From a virus, in IMG/VR virus record IMGVR_UViG_3300036780_000156, positions 1 through 35,823 of that record: a stretch of DNA of 35,823 nt, one strand, 5' to 3'. Positions 8,026 through 16,327 of the stretch are shown piece by piece. The translations under genes were made by a program, and so were the position numbers. The first letter of the stretch is position 1; each line of letters begins with the position of its first letter. The notes beneath the pieces were generated by a model. That model was not told the DNA's origin, did no database searches, and saw only the letters and a list, made by a program, of their open reading frames with translations.

Positions 8026-8418
8026 ATGGGCATTATTTCCACTGGCCCCGGCTCTCCATTAGCCTTCTCTTCGGCCAGTGGGGGCAAAGTCTATGGCTAC
8101 AACAACATCAGTGAAGCCGCACCGATCTTAGTGGCTTCGGTCAATCCTGCGCGGCAGCGGATTCGATTTCACAACCCTGGGCCAAATGATATATTCATTG
8201 GCCCACAGTTTGTTCAAAACACTCTTGGCACTGCACCTAGTCAACCATCCAACAGCGCCTTGATCCCTACCAATGCCGCCCTTGGCGGCATGATTCGTGT
8301 CTATGGCAATGGCGGTACTCTTGAAGTCTCAGGTGAATGCCAAGGTGCATGGCAAGCATTGGCCAACACTAGTGCCGGTACAACCAATCCCCTAACTGTG
8401 ATCGATTCAAATACATGA
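8026..8418 (+). CDS. Small beta-rich virion-region protein
   Basis: A 130-residue protein starting five bases after the previous stop. It is predicted all beta, with strands such as APILVASVN and RQRIRFHNPGPNDIFIGP (about residues 33-60), and a Gly-rich GNGGTLEVSGEC strand near 100. The RIRFHNPGPNDIFIGP segment resembles the small jelly-roll-like proteins often found beside phage tail fibre genes. Its stop overlaps the start of the next gene (ATGA). It lacks a signal peptide, unlike the following gene. The function is not recognised; a minor capsid or fibre-attachment protein fits the position. Confidence 0.6.
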   Translation: MGIISTGPGSPLAFSSASGGKVYGYNNISEAAPILVASVNPARQRIRFHNPGPNDIFIGPQFVQNTLGTAPSQPSNSALIPTNAALGGMIRVYGNGGTLEVSGECQGAWQALANTSAGTTNPLTVIDSNT

Positions 8419-10328
8419 AGAAACTTCTTCTCGCATTTGGCTTTGCTCTTTGGTCCACTGCGGCGCTGGCCCAGAATGTGCAATGTACCGATCGGCCGTC
8501 GGGGGATAATTCCAATGCTTGCGCCAACACTCGATTTGTGCAGCAGTATGGGGGTGGTAGTGGCGGAACCCCAGGCGGGAATTCGGGAGACATTCAATAC
8601 AATAACGCTGGAAGCTTTGGTGGCTACCCTCAGGTCCCAGTTCCCAATGGCGGTACTGGCGCTGCAACCTTTACCAGCGGTGCTCCAATCGTTGGCAATG
8701 GCACAAGCCCAGTAAGCTCCGGCACCAGCACAGGCAATACAACTGAATTCGCAACGGCTACTGGTTCTCTGAACGCCGGGGTATGTGTTACCTATGATAC
8801 TAGTGGCAATATCATATCCTCATCGATTGCCTGCGCGATCTATACCACAACCTCTGCTATCGCTGGGATCGCCTCACCGACCAATGGCCAGATTGCCTAC
8901 CTTAGTCAGCCCCAGCGCCAAGGCAACTATGTTTGGTTCTCGGCGGATGTATCCTCCTATGTTGCCCCGCGGTCGATTACATCTAGTTCCATAAACACCG
9001 GGACTGGTGTAATAACAACCACCGCCAATTACATAATGAAAACCGGCGACTCAATCATCGCCACCAGTACGGTTGATGGTTTTACCAACAACACTCGATA
9101 TTATGCAATTCGCATTACAGCGAACACATTGAAGATCGCTTCGTCGTATGCTAATGCCCTTGCAGGCGCCGCCATAACCATCACTGGCACATCGACGATT
9201 TCCTTTAAGGTCTCCCCCGATAGCCTTCAATGCACTGTTATCATCCCCACCGGCGGCGCTCTTGATGGTACTGGTGGCGCATGGCTGCGTATTCAATCCG
9301 TCAATACGAAGGTCTTTGCGGCGCAGGACTGTGGCCTGAATGTTGGCGATACAAATGATAACGCGAAGTACATCAACGTAGCACAAGATATCGCTACGGA
9401 ATCTGGTGGGGGCAAAGTCACCCTTCCCGCTGGTAAAATCTACATGGTCAACACCCTATATCCGCGACGCTATGTCACGGTACAAGGTGTAGGGTTGGAT
9501 GAAACATACCTACAGTGGTATGGAACAACGGCCGAAATCGCTGTCGACGCCTTAGACGATGCAACCGACGGCGCGTACCCAAATGATAGAACGATCTTTG
9601 AATATCGGGACATGACCATCGATGGCTCTACAGCCAGCGTGTCGTCGGACTTGGTCGGCTTTCGTCTTGGTCGAAACTATCGCTCTAATCCGATCACCAA
9701 TGTCCGTGTCAACCTAACCCCTGGCACGGGGCTACTTCTGGACGCGGATAATTGGAACATAAACATCACCAACCTGCAACTCGACACTGCAGGCCATCTT
9801 CGTTCAAATGCTGCTGGGATAGTCAAGAACCCCACCGTCACTGATCTCAATTATATCAATTTCTACAACCTTATGGTCGAGGGCTGCGGTAACTCTTCCT
9901 CTGCAGCCGGTGGACTTAACATCACCACCACGACTCTATCCACCAATCGTGTGTGGAACTTCTTCGGCTCGGTAATCGAGGGCAACTTTGGCACTGACGA
10001 AGTATTCTTTCAGAACATGACCGGGATTTATTTCTGGGGCGCTTATGTGGAATCGATTAACACCTCTGGCCACACCACCGGGTTTGAATTCGATACAACC
10101 ACTGGACATATTCACGGTGGCAACTTCGCTGCACAAACTGGCAGTCCACAAATCGCGCTTAAGTTCACCGGCAACAGCGCTTTTACTATAATGGACATCG
10201 ACTTCGGCGCGGGTTGGGGATCGTTTCAGGTTCAAACCAATAACAACACCGTGGTCGGCTACGGCAACCTGAGCGGTCCGGGATCGAATCAAGTCAATGC
10301 ACCATCTGCTCTAAGGGCAATGTATTAA
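8415..10328 (+). CDS. Beta-helix tailspike-like protein with signal peptide
   Basis: A 637-residue protein with a Sec signal peptide (MKKLLLAFGFALWSTAALA|QN, cleavage near residue 19). A linker follows with NSGDIQYNNAGSFGGY and NGGTGAATF motifs common in phage fibre proteins. A small beta module (about residues 195-270) comes next, then a right-handed beta-helix from about residue 310: GDTNDNAKYINVAQDIA, GGGKVTLPAGKIYMVN and TVQGVG are the entry turns of pectate-lyase-3-type tailspikes. Later coils are rich in Asn and Thr. Such proteins bind and often cut host surface polysaccharide. The signal peptide is odd for a tailspike that must assemble in the cytoplasm. Overlap with the upstream gene (ATGA) indicates coupling. 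Confidence 0.72.
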   Translation: MKKLLLAFGFALWSTAALAQNVQCTDRPSGDNSNACANTRFVQQYGGGSGGTPGGNSGDIQYNNAGSFGGYPQVPVPNGGTGAATFTSGAPIVGNGTSPVSSGTSTGNTTEFATATGSLNAGVCVTYDTSGNIISSSIACAIYTTTSAIAGIASPTNGQIAYLSQPQRQGNYVWFSADVSSYVAPRSITSSSINTGTGVITTTANYIMKTGDSIIATSTVDGFTNNTRYYAIRITANTLKIASSYANALAGAAITITGTSTISFKVSPDSLQCTVIIPTGGALDGTGGAWLRIQSVNTKVFAAQDCGLNVGDTNDNAKYINVAQDIATESGGGKVTLPAGKIYMVNTLYPRRYVTVQGVGLDETYLQWYGTTAEIAVDALDDATDGAYPNDRTIFEYRDMTIDGSTASVSSDLVGFRLGRNYRSNPITNVRVNLTPGTGLLLDADNWNINITNLQLDTAGHLRSNAAGIVKNPTVTDLNYINFYNLMVEGCGNSSSAAGGLNITTTTLSTNRVWNFFGSVIEGNFGTDEVFFQNMTGIYFWGAYVESINTSGHTTGFEFDTTTGHIHGGNFAAQTGSPQIALKFTGNSAFTIMDIDFGAGWGSFQVQTNNNTVVGYGNLSGPGSNQVNAPSALRAMY

Positions 10329-10336
10329 GGACCACA

Positions 10337-10732
10337 ATGACCGACGAACCTGAATTCAAGCTCGACGATTCCGTAACCGATCGCGATCTCCTCTTTCGTA
10401 TCGCGCGGGAACTCAAGCTTCTGCGCCAACAGAACACCGAACTCCTTGGCTTCTACCGTGATGCGGAAAAGGAAGTCCCTGAGTTCCTGCGTCGCTTCGC
10501 CAACTACTATCACGATATGCATGACGTGAAGTTCATCTACGAAGAACACGGCCAGCGCCCACCACAGCATGTCCTCGACGAACTTGAACGCTGTGACGAT
10601 AGAATGCGGCAGATTCTTAAAAGCCTCCACGCTGGTGGAGGCGCATTGGAAAAGGTCCGCCGTGAGATGGCTGAGGACCCCGAGAACCGTTACGACCACG
10701 CTAAGCAACTAGTGTTCAAAAGGAGCGAATGA
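10337..10732 (+). CDS. Hypothetical helical protein
   Basis: A 131-residue, highly charged, mostly helical protein with an AAGGA ribosome-binding site. Residues 16-45 (TDRDLLFRIARELKLLRQQN) form a likely coiled coil. HDMHDVKFIYEEHG near 73 and a C-terminal KVRREMAEDPENRYDHAKQL helix follow. There is no catalytic signature. It opens a run of four small genes with start/stop overlaps between the spike gene and the tail adaptor. A chaperone or assembly factor is a reasonable guess from position only. Confidence 0.6.
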   Translation: MTDEPEFKLDDSVTDRDLLFRIARELKLLRQQNTELLGFYRDAEKEVPEFLRRFANYYHDMHDVKFIYEEHGQRPPQHVLDELERCDDRMRQILKSLHAGGGALEKVRREMAEDPENRYDHAKQLVFKRSE

Positions 10733-10941
10733 TGACTACACAAGGACGAGCTACCACCTCAATCGTCGGATCGACGAAGGTCGAACCAATGTCTCGGGCA
10801 GTGAACCCCGCTGCCGTTGCCGAAATCGGCATTGACGAGAGTCGCACCACCAGCCTTCCGCTTTATCAGGGCCGCGGCCTTGAAGCCCCGATGGTTGGTA
10901 CCACTGTTTATGAACACGGCAGCCAAGGACGCACAAAATGA
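10729..10941 (+). CDS. Small hypothetical protein
   Basis: A 70-residue product translationally coupled to the previous gene: the ATGATG start at 10729 overlaps the TGA stop and is preceded by AAAAGGAG. It is rich in Thr, Gly and Val with no helices long enough for a coiled coil. It contains an IGIDESRTTSLPLYQGRG segment and a YEHGSQGRTK end. No family is recognised. Its place in a tight operon argues that it is translated. Confidence 0.5.
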   Translation: MMTTQGRATTSIVGSTKVEPMSRAVNPAAVAEIGIDESRTTSLPLYQGRGLEAPMVGTTVYEHGSQGRTK

Positions 10942-11240
10942 GTGAATTTGACCACGATCGAATCTCGGCCCTGTTGAACATTGTCGCACAGTGCGCGGGG
11001 CATAGTGGCAAGCTTGGTGCACTATCAGCTGCAGCGATGCATGAATTGATGGACGCCAACGAGGCCATCAAGCAAGGGGTGCTGGCGAAGCGGCAGCAGG
11101 ACGAAGCCGCACGCCAGGCGGCGCAGGCCGTGCCCGAAGACGAAGAACAAGCCCCTGCTGGGGACGAAGACCCGGCCCAGCGGCCATTTGTCCACCCCAG
11201 TGATTCGCAGACCGCAACCATCGCAGATAGGAGGCTTTGA
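10938..11240 (+). CDS. Small acidic hypothetical protein
   Basis: A 100-residue protein whose ATG overlaps the previous stop (ATGA). The N-terminal half is helical (ALLNIVAQCAGHSGKLGALS, then AAMHELMDANEAIKQGVLAK). The second half is a Gln/Ala/Glu-rich and probably disordered or coiled segment. Function not recognised. The overlap with the next start (TGATG) makes it part of the same translational unit. Confidence 0.5.
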   Translation: MSEFDHDRISALLNIVAQCAGHSGKLGALSAAAMHELMDANEAIKQGVLAKRQQDEAARQAAQAVPEDEEQAPAGDEDPAQRPFVHPSDSQTATIADRRL

Positions 11241-11434
11241 TGGCTGATGACATTCTCAACGATTATGGCAGTGACTCCGGCGCAGGTCAATCCGCCCGCG
11301 CAACGAATGGTGGACAGCAACAGTTGAAGCCAATCCCCTACTCGGCGCCTGTTGGTCCCTCTGGTCAGATGCAAGAAGGCGTCGGCCTGCATGGTACCAA
11401 TCATGGTTGTTGTGGCACCCAAGGGAAGCACTAA
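11240..11434 (+). CDS. Small protein with Cys/His-rich tail
   Basis: I use the ATG at 11240, which overlaps the previous TGA and has an AGGAGG ribosome-binding site six bases upstream; a TTG one codon earlier is unlikely. The 64-residue product is Gly/Gln/Ser-rich and likely disordered. It ends in GLHGTNHGCCGTQGKH, in which two Cys and three His could bind metal. Similar short proteins with a GLHGTN-type tail sit before tail-adaptor genes in other phages as I recall them. No function is known to me. Confidence 0.5.
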   Translation: MADDILNDYGSDSGAGQSARATNGGQQQLKPIPYSAPVGPSGQMQEGVGLHGTNHGCCGTQGKH

Positions 11435-12520
11435 ATGACCTCCACAACCGACATCGTCAATCGTGCTCTTCAGTGTCTCGGCACCCGCACGACTGTGACT
11501 GATGCCGAGCTGGCAGCATCCTCAACCAACGAGGCCATCCAAGCAAACCTCAACCTGTATCAATTGCGGGATGATTTGCTGCGGATGGCCCCGTGGGATT
11601 GTGCACTGAAGACAGCGAACCTTACTTATATAAGCTCAGTACCGGGCACCCCTGAAAACACCTCCGCGGCTACTCCTCTCTGGGAGCCAGGTCAACCTGC
11701 CCCTCCTTGGGCCTATGAATTCCAATATCCAGTAGACTGTCTACGCGCCTGCTGGATCATCCCGGCTAACCAAACCGGATTCGCTGGGGGCATTCCGATC
11801 ACCACTGCAGTCATCGGTGGTGCGGCCGCATTCTGGCGGGGGATGCCGATTAAGTTCAAGGTCCAGAACGACGCCTTCTATCCAGTAACCGCAGCGGCGG
11901 TCGTTAACGGGGGATCAGGCTATGCTGTTGGAGATATTATCACTGCTCCTGTCGGCCTTAGTACCAATCCTCCTATTGGTGCTCCTGTCCAGCTACGTGT
12001 GACTACCGCGCCCGGTGGTGTAATCGGTACTGTGGATGTGGTTAATGTCATCAATGGGGCGATCCCTAATGTTGGTGGCTCCTACTTCGCTCCGCAAGCT
12101 AATCCGATCGTGCAAGGAACGACAACTGGCGTTGGCACTGGTGCCACCTTCAACCTAACCTACGGCGCCCAAAGCGACCAGCGAGTCATCCTCACTAACC
12201 AAGAATTCGCCACGCTTGCCTATGTGAAGCAAGTCATCGACCCCAACGTGATGGACACCATGTTCCAGAGCGCTTGGTCCAACCTCCTTGGCGCCTACCT
12301 GTCGATGGCCCTTGTAGGGGACAAGAAGCGGGCGAATGATCTAGTAGCGATGGCCAATCGCTCGATCGAAGAGGCCCGTGCAGTTGATGGCAACGAGGGT
12401 CTTACCATCAATGATGTGACGCCGGATTGGATCAGGACCCGAGGCATCGCCTATACCGAAGGCTTCAACAGTGGACCATATTCGGGATATGATTGGGGAT
12501 CATCGTGGCCCAGTTGGTGA
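11435..12520 (+). CDS. Tail tubular protein A / gp11-like adaptor
   Basis: A 361-residue protein that probably forms the head-to-tail adaptor ring, like T7 gp11. The N-terminal helical signature is clear: STTDIVNRALQCLGTRTTV, a Ser/Asn/Glu/Ala helix, then YQLRDDLLRMAPWDCALK (about residues 46-63). PWAYEFQYPVDCLRACWI and a C-terminal helix pair with MFQSAWSNLLGAYLSMAL also fit. It is longer than gp11 (about 196 residues) because of an insertion at about residues 150-245. The insertion is a Gly/Val-rich beta module with GGSGYAVGDIITAPVG and GVGTGATFNLTYG. The same module occurs in the next gene. It begins directly after the previous stop. Confidence 0.8.
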   Translation: MTSTTDIVNRALQCLGTRTTVTDAELAASSTNEAIQANLNLYQLRDDLLRMAPWDCALKTANLTYISSVPGTPENTSAATPLWEPGQPAPPWAYEFQYPVDCLRACWIIPANQTGFAGGIPITTAVIGGAAAFWRGMPIKFKVQNDAFYPVTAAAVVNGGSGYAVGDIITAPVGLSTNPPIGAPVQLRVTTAPGGVIGTVDVVNVINGAIPNVGGSYFAPQANPIVQGTTTGVGTGATFNLTYGAQSDQRVILTNQEFATLAYVKQVIDPNVMDTMFQSAWSNLLGAYLSMALVGDKKRANDLVAMANRSIEEARAVDGNEGLTINDVTPDWIRTRGIAYTEGFNSGPYSGYDWGSSWPSW

Positions 12521-12523
12521 TCA

Positions 12524-15334
12524 ATGCCTGACCTCGCAATTCAGGCTAGCTTCAACACGGGTGAATGGAGCCCAAAGCTCTATGCTCGTGTCGACCTCGC
12601 CAAGTATCGCTCAGGCGCAGCCCTACTCTCCAACTGGTTCGTCGACTATCGTGGTGGTGCCTCCACTCGACCCGGAACCAAGTATATCCTTCAATGCTTC
12701 AAAAGCTCGACCCCCGTTCGCCTTATCCCCATGCAGGCGACATTCGCCATTGGCTACGTTCTTGAATTCGGTGATCAATACATTCGGTTCTTCTTCGATG
12801 GCGCACCGGTTCTAGAAACCGCGACCTCGATTACCAATGCCACCACAGGCCCGCCTGAGGTCTTTACCGATGCCACACATGGCTACGCCAATGGCGATTG
12901 GATATTCGCTGGGGGCAACTACTACATTGTTGCCGGTGTCACCACCAACACCTTCACCCTAACCGATCTCTTTGGCAATGCCATAAACGCCAATCCATTC
13001 ACCCTCCCAGCCGCTGCCTCGCGCGTCTATACCATCGTCTCACCCTACGCCGCGGCCGATCTCGCCCTGATTAAGTTCGCCCAAAACGTCAACGAACTTA
13101 TCCTCTGCCATCCCAACTATCCCCCGCAGGTCCTGACGATCATTACCGCGGCGAATTGGACCATACTCCCAATTACCTTCGGCTCTACTGCGTCCGCGCC
13201 CACCGGGCTCACCAGCGCTAGCACCCTCGGCGGTGGCAGTGTCAACTATTCCTACGCCGTGACATCCATCGATGCCAATGGCCAGGAATCATCTCCAACC
13301 ATCATCAGTACCTTCACCAATCTCCAAGACATCCGCTCTGTCGCTGGGTCCAACAAGATCACTTGGACCGCAGTGGCTGGCGCTGTGGCCTATAATGTCT
13401 ATGAATCCGATGTCAGTTATTTCGGGGTGGTGCCCGCTGGGTCAACCTATGGCTTCATTGGCACCACTACCGGCACAACCTTCATCGATTCCAACATCGG
13501 CCCTGACTTCTCCCAGACCCCGCCGATCGCCAAGAACCCATTCGAAGGCCAGGGCATCGCCTCGGTCGCTGTCACCGTCTCTGGCAGCCCACTGACCGCA
13601 GTGCCAACCATTGCCTTCACTGGTGCCGCTTCAACAATCGCCGCATCTGCGGCCGCTGTTCTGTCCGTAGGGGGCACCCCAACCGTCGGTACCGCTGGCT
13701 CTGGCTACGCCCCCGGCGATCTCGTGACCTTCACCAACGGCGTCGTGCTCTCCGTCGCCACCATTAGTTCCGGCGGTCATGTCACCGCATGGGCTGCAAT
13801 AGGCACTGGTGGTTCCAATGGCGGTGCGGTTACCTCTGGCTCAACCCCAGCGAATCCGGTGATCCAAACCGCCACCTCTGGTGCTGGCACCGGCGTCACC
13901 GCTAACCTCACATGGGGCCTCGGCAGCGTCCAAGTCCTCAACCCCGGCGCAGGGTATGTATCGGTACCGACGGTCAGTTTCACTCCTAGTGGACCCACCG
14001 CTACCGCAACCCTATCCGCCACCAGCAACGGCTATCCATCAGTCCCGTCGTTCTTCCAACAGCGCCTTGTACTGGCCTCGCCCATTGGTGCCCCACAGAC
14101 CTTCTACATGTCGCAGCCGGGGGCATATTTCAACTTCAACGTCTCAAGCCCCACTGAGGCGACCGATTCGATCACCGGCACGCTGGTTAGTGGTCAGTTG
14201 AACACCATCAAATCAATGGTCTCACAAACCACCGGCCTACTCATCCTCACCGACAAGGCATCATGGCTCATCACCGGTGGCTCCAATGGCTCCGCAGTCA
14301 CCCCCACAGCATTAGTCGCCAACGCTCAATCCTTCAACGGCGTCTCAGACGTCCCGCCCATCGTCGCGAACTTCGACGTACTCTATGTTCAAAGCAAAGG
14401 CTCCATCGTTCGCGACAGCGCCTATAACATCTACGCCAATGTCTTCACCGGCACCGATATCTCCGTCATCGCCTCCCATCTATTCTATGGCCACACCGTC
14501 ACCGGATGGGCATGGGCCGAAGAACCATTCAAGGTCGTCTGGGCCATTCGCGATGACGGGGTGATGCTGACCCTGACCTTCCTCAAGGAACAAGAATTCA
14601 CCGCTTGGTGCCACTCCTCAACGCCGGGCGGTCTCTTCAAATCCGTCACCACTATCACCGAGGCCACCTCAACCGCAGGGGAAGTCGATGCAATCTACAC
14701 CGTGGTTCAGCGAACGGTTCAGGGACAAAGCCTCCAATACATTGAGCGCGTCGCTGAGCGTACTTTCTCTGGGGGTGTTGTCGACGCTTGGACCGTGGAC
14801 TGTGGCATTCAGTATGTTGGGGCTCCTGCAACCGCCTTCTCTGGGGCCCAATTCTTGGCAGGACAAACCGTCACTGGACTCGCGGATGGAAATGTTATTA
14901 CCCCATTTGTCATGCCGAGCAACGGCGCCTTCACCTTGCCTGTGGCCGCCTCCAAAGTCACACTCGGGCTGGGGTTCACCTGCCAGCTACAGACGCTAGC
15001 GATTGATCTTGGCGAGCCCACGGTGCAGGGGAAGGTGAAGAAGATTCCATCGGTGGATGTGCGGGTAGCGGATACCCTGGGCTTGAGCATTGGCTCAGAC
15101 TTCAACCATCTCGTCCCGATGAAGGACCTGATCCGAGGCAATGTGTCCTCGATGCTCACGGGGCAATCGTCACAGATCGTCACCGACCTAGTGACGGGCG
15201 ACGCCCGAACCATCCTCGATCCCACCTACACCGTACCCGGCCAATATTGCATCCAGCAGTCCCTACCCTATCCAGCGACCGTCCTTGGCGTATTCCCATC
15301 CATCGTAGTCGGCGATAGTGGGAGCCGTGGATGA
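12524..15334 (+). CDS. Tail nozzle / tubular protein B (gp12-like)
   Basis: A 936-residue protein, probably the T7 gp12-type tail nozzle. The start is characteristic: ASFNTGEWSPKLYARVDLAK, then a SNWFVDYRGGASTRPGTKYI segment (about residues 38-56), and YVLEFGDQYIRFFFDG. RLVLASPIGAPQTFYMSQPG (about residue 510) and LLILTDKASWLITGG follow. Many beta strands and fibronectin-like stretches (SYAVTSIDANGQESS near 245) are visible. An insertion at about residues 385-470 (AGSGYAPGDLVTFTNG ... GAGTGVTANLTWG) matches the module inside the adaptor gene. It starts three bases after the adaptor stop. Confidence 0.82.
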   Translation: MPDLAIQASFNTGEWSPKLYARVDLAKYRSGAALLSNWFVDYRGGASTRPGTKYILQCFKSSTPVRLIPMQATFAIGYVLEFGDQYIRFFFDGAPVLETATSITNATTGPPEVFTDATHGYANGDWIFAGGNYYIVAGVTTNTFTLTDLFGNAINANPFTLPAAASRVYTIVSPYAAADLALIKFAQNVNELILCHPNYPPQVLTIITAANWTILPITFGSTASAPTGLTSASTLGGGSVNYSYAVTSIDANGQESSPTIISTFTNLQDIRSVAGSNKITWTAVAGAVAYNVYESDVSYFGVVPAGSTYGFIGTTTGTTFIDSNIGPDFSQTPPIAKNPFEGQGIASVAVTVSGSPLTAVPTIAFTGAASTIAASAAAVLSVGGTPTVGTAGSGYAPGDLVTFTNGVVLSVATISSGGHVTAWAAIGTGGSNGGAVTSGSTPANPVIQTATSGAGTGVTANLTWGLGSVQVLNPGAGYVSVPTVSFTPSGPTATATLSATSNGYPSVPSFFQQRLVLASPIGAPQTFYMSQPGAYFNFNVSSPTEATDSITGTLVSGQLNTIKSMVSQTTGLLILTDKASWLITGGSNGSAVTPTALVANAQSFNGVSDVPPIVANFDVLYVQSKGSIVRDSAYNIYANVFTGTDISVIASHLFYGHTVTGWAWAEEPFKVVWAIRDDGVMLTLTFLKEQEFTAWCHSSTPGGLFKSVTTITEATSTAGEVDAIYTVVQRTVQGQSLQYIERVAERTFSGGVVDAWTVDCGIQYVGAPATAFSGAQFLAGQTVTGLADGNVITPFVMPSNGAFTLPVAASKVTLGLGFTCQLQTLAIDLGEPTVQGKVKKIPSVDVRVADTLGLSIGSDFNHLVPMKDLIRGNVSSMLTGQSSQIVTDLVTGDARTILDPTYTVPGQYCIQQSLPYPATVLGVFPSIVVGDSGSRG

Positions 15335-15753
15335 TTGGCCCCTGCATCGATCGGCTCGAAAGCGCTGCACTATGGGACTTGATTTATCCCCAGCACATGT
15401 CGATACTACCACAAGATACACAAGAAATAATGCGACGGTCGATCATGAATTCCTCGCGGGTGTGGGCTGGCTCGGTTGATGACAAGCTCGTGTGCTGTTG
15501 GGGGCTTATCCCACCATCATTCCTAAGCGACACTGCGTATCTTTGGCTCTACACCACTGAGCAACTCCACGAACATGTCTTCGTCTTCATTCGCCAATCA
15601 CAACGAGCGGTCGAAGAAGTCCTCAAGGCCTATCCTATCATCGTCGGCCACTGTGACACCACCAACCCCAAGGCCATCCGCTGGCTTCATTGGCTCGGCG
15701 CGCGCTTTGGCGATCCACAGGGCCGACTTATTCCATTCAGGATTGAACGCTAA
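15331..15753 (+). CDS. Internal virion protein, gp13 (DUF2833)-like
   Basis: A 140-residue protein resembling the DUF2833 family of T7 gp13-like internal virion proteins, which has an acetyltransferase-like (GNAT) fold. The visible pattern is LVCCWGLIPPSFLSDTAYLW at about residues 53-72. HVFVFIRQSQRAVEEVLKAY follows, then IIVGHCDTTNPKAIRWLHWL and GARFGDPQGRLIPFRI at the end. It starts four bases inside the nozzle gene (ATGA) and its stop overlaps the next start, so it is coupled at both ends. Length is normal for the family. Any acetyltransferase activity is unproved. Confidence 0.75.
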   Translation: MIGPCIDRLESAALWDLIYPQHMSILPQDTQEIMRRSIMNSSRVWAGSVDDKLVCCWGLIPPSFLSDTAYLWLYTTEQLHEHVFVFIRQSQRAVEEVLKAYPIIVGHCDTTNPKAIRWLHWLGARFGDPQGRLIPFRIER

Positions 15754-16325
15754 TGGCGCAGGCAATGGGGGCAGTTGGGCTTGGCGCCACATTGGCAGGG
15801 GGCATCACCTCGGCTATTGGGGCAGAGAAGTCCGGTAAGGCCCAACAGCAGGCCTATAACTATCAGGCCGGTGTCGCCCAGATCAACTCACAGATCGATC
15901 TTCAGAACGCCGATTACGCGCGCCAGCAGGGCGAGAACGAGGCCACACAGTATGGCATGAAAGCGGGGCAGCAATTCGCTGCGATCAAGGCCGGGCAGGC
16001 AGCGTCAGGCATTGATGTGAATTCAGGCAGCGCGGCGGCAGTCCAGGGCTCACAGCGCCAAATCACATCGATGGACCTCTCGCGCATTCGCTCGAACGCA
16101 GCGAAGACTGCCTATGACTACGATGTGCGATCTACAATGGACCTTAATCAATCCACCCTCGATGTGATGGCTGGACAGAACGCCAAGATCGCTGGGGACA
16201 TCGGCGCTGCGTCATCGATCCTTGGCAGTGTGGGGTCCATTGCGTCGAAATGGAACCAAGGCACCACCTCTGGGCTGTTTGGTTCATCGAATAACTCCGG
16301 CGTCGGCTTCGTATCAGGACTATAG
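15753..16325 (+). CDS. Internal virion protein B-like (gp14-like)
   Basis: A 190-residue protein with an N-terminal hydrophobic, Gly/Ala-rich segment (AVGLGATLAGGITSAIG, residues 7-23) that could insert in a membrane. A long Gln/Ala-rich helix follows (about residues 28-80), then a Ser/Gly-rich C-terminus. Size, the membrane-prone N-terminus, the coiled-coil-like middle and the position between gp13-like and transglycosylase proteins match T7 gp14-type ejection proteins that form the envelope-spanning channel. SGIDVNSGSAAAVQGSQRQ near residue 88 is a recurrent motif of this group as I recall it. The ATG at 15753 overlaps the preceding TAA. Confidence 0.7.
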   Translation: MAQAMGAVGLGATLAGGITSAIGAEKSGKAQQQAYNYQAGVAQINSQIDLQNADYARQQGENEATQYGMKAGQQFAAIKAGQAASGIDVNSGSAAAVQGSQRQITSMDLSRIRSNAAKTAYDYDVRSTMDLNQSTLDVMAGQNAKIAGDIGAASSILGSVGSIASKWNQGTTSGLFGSSNNSGVGFVSGL

Positions 16326-16327
16326 CT

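Noticed and set aside
11882-12170. Adaptor insertion as an intein or intron
   Set aside because: There are no Cys/Ser/Asn splice junction residues and no homing endonuclease motif; the segment is in frame and shares a beta module with the nozzle, so it is a domain insertion.
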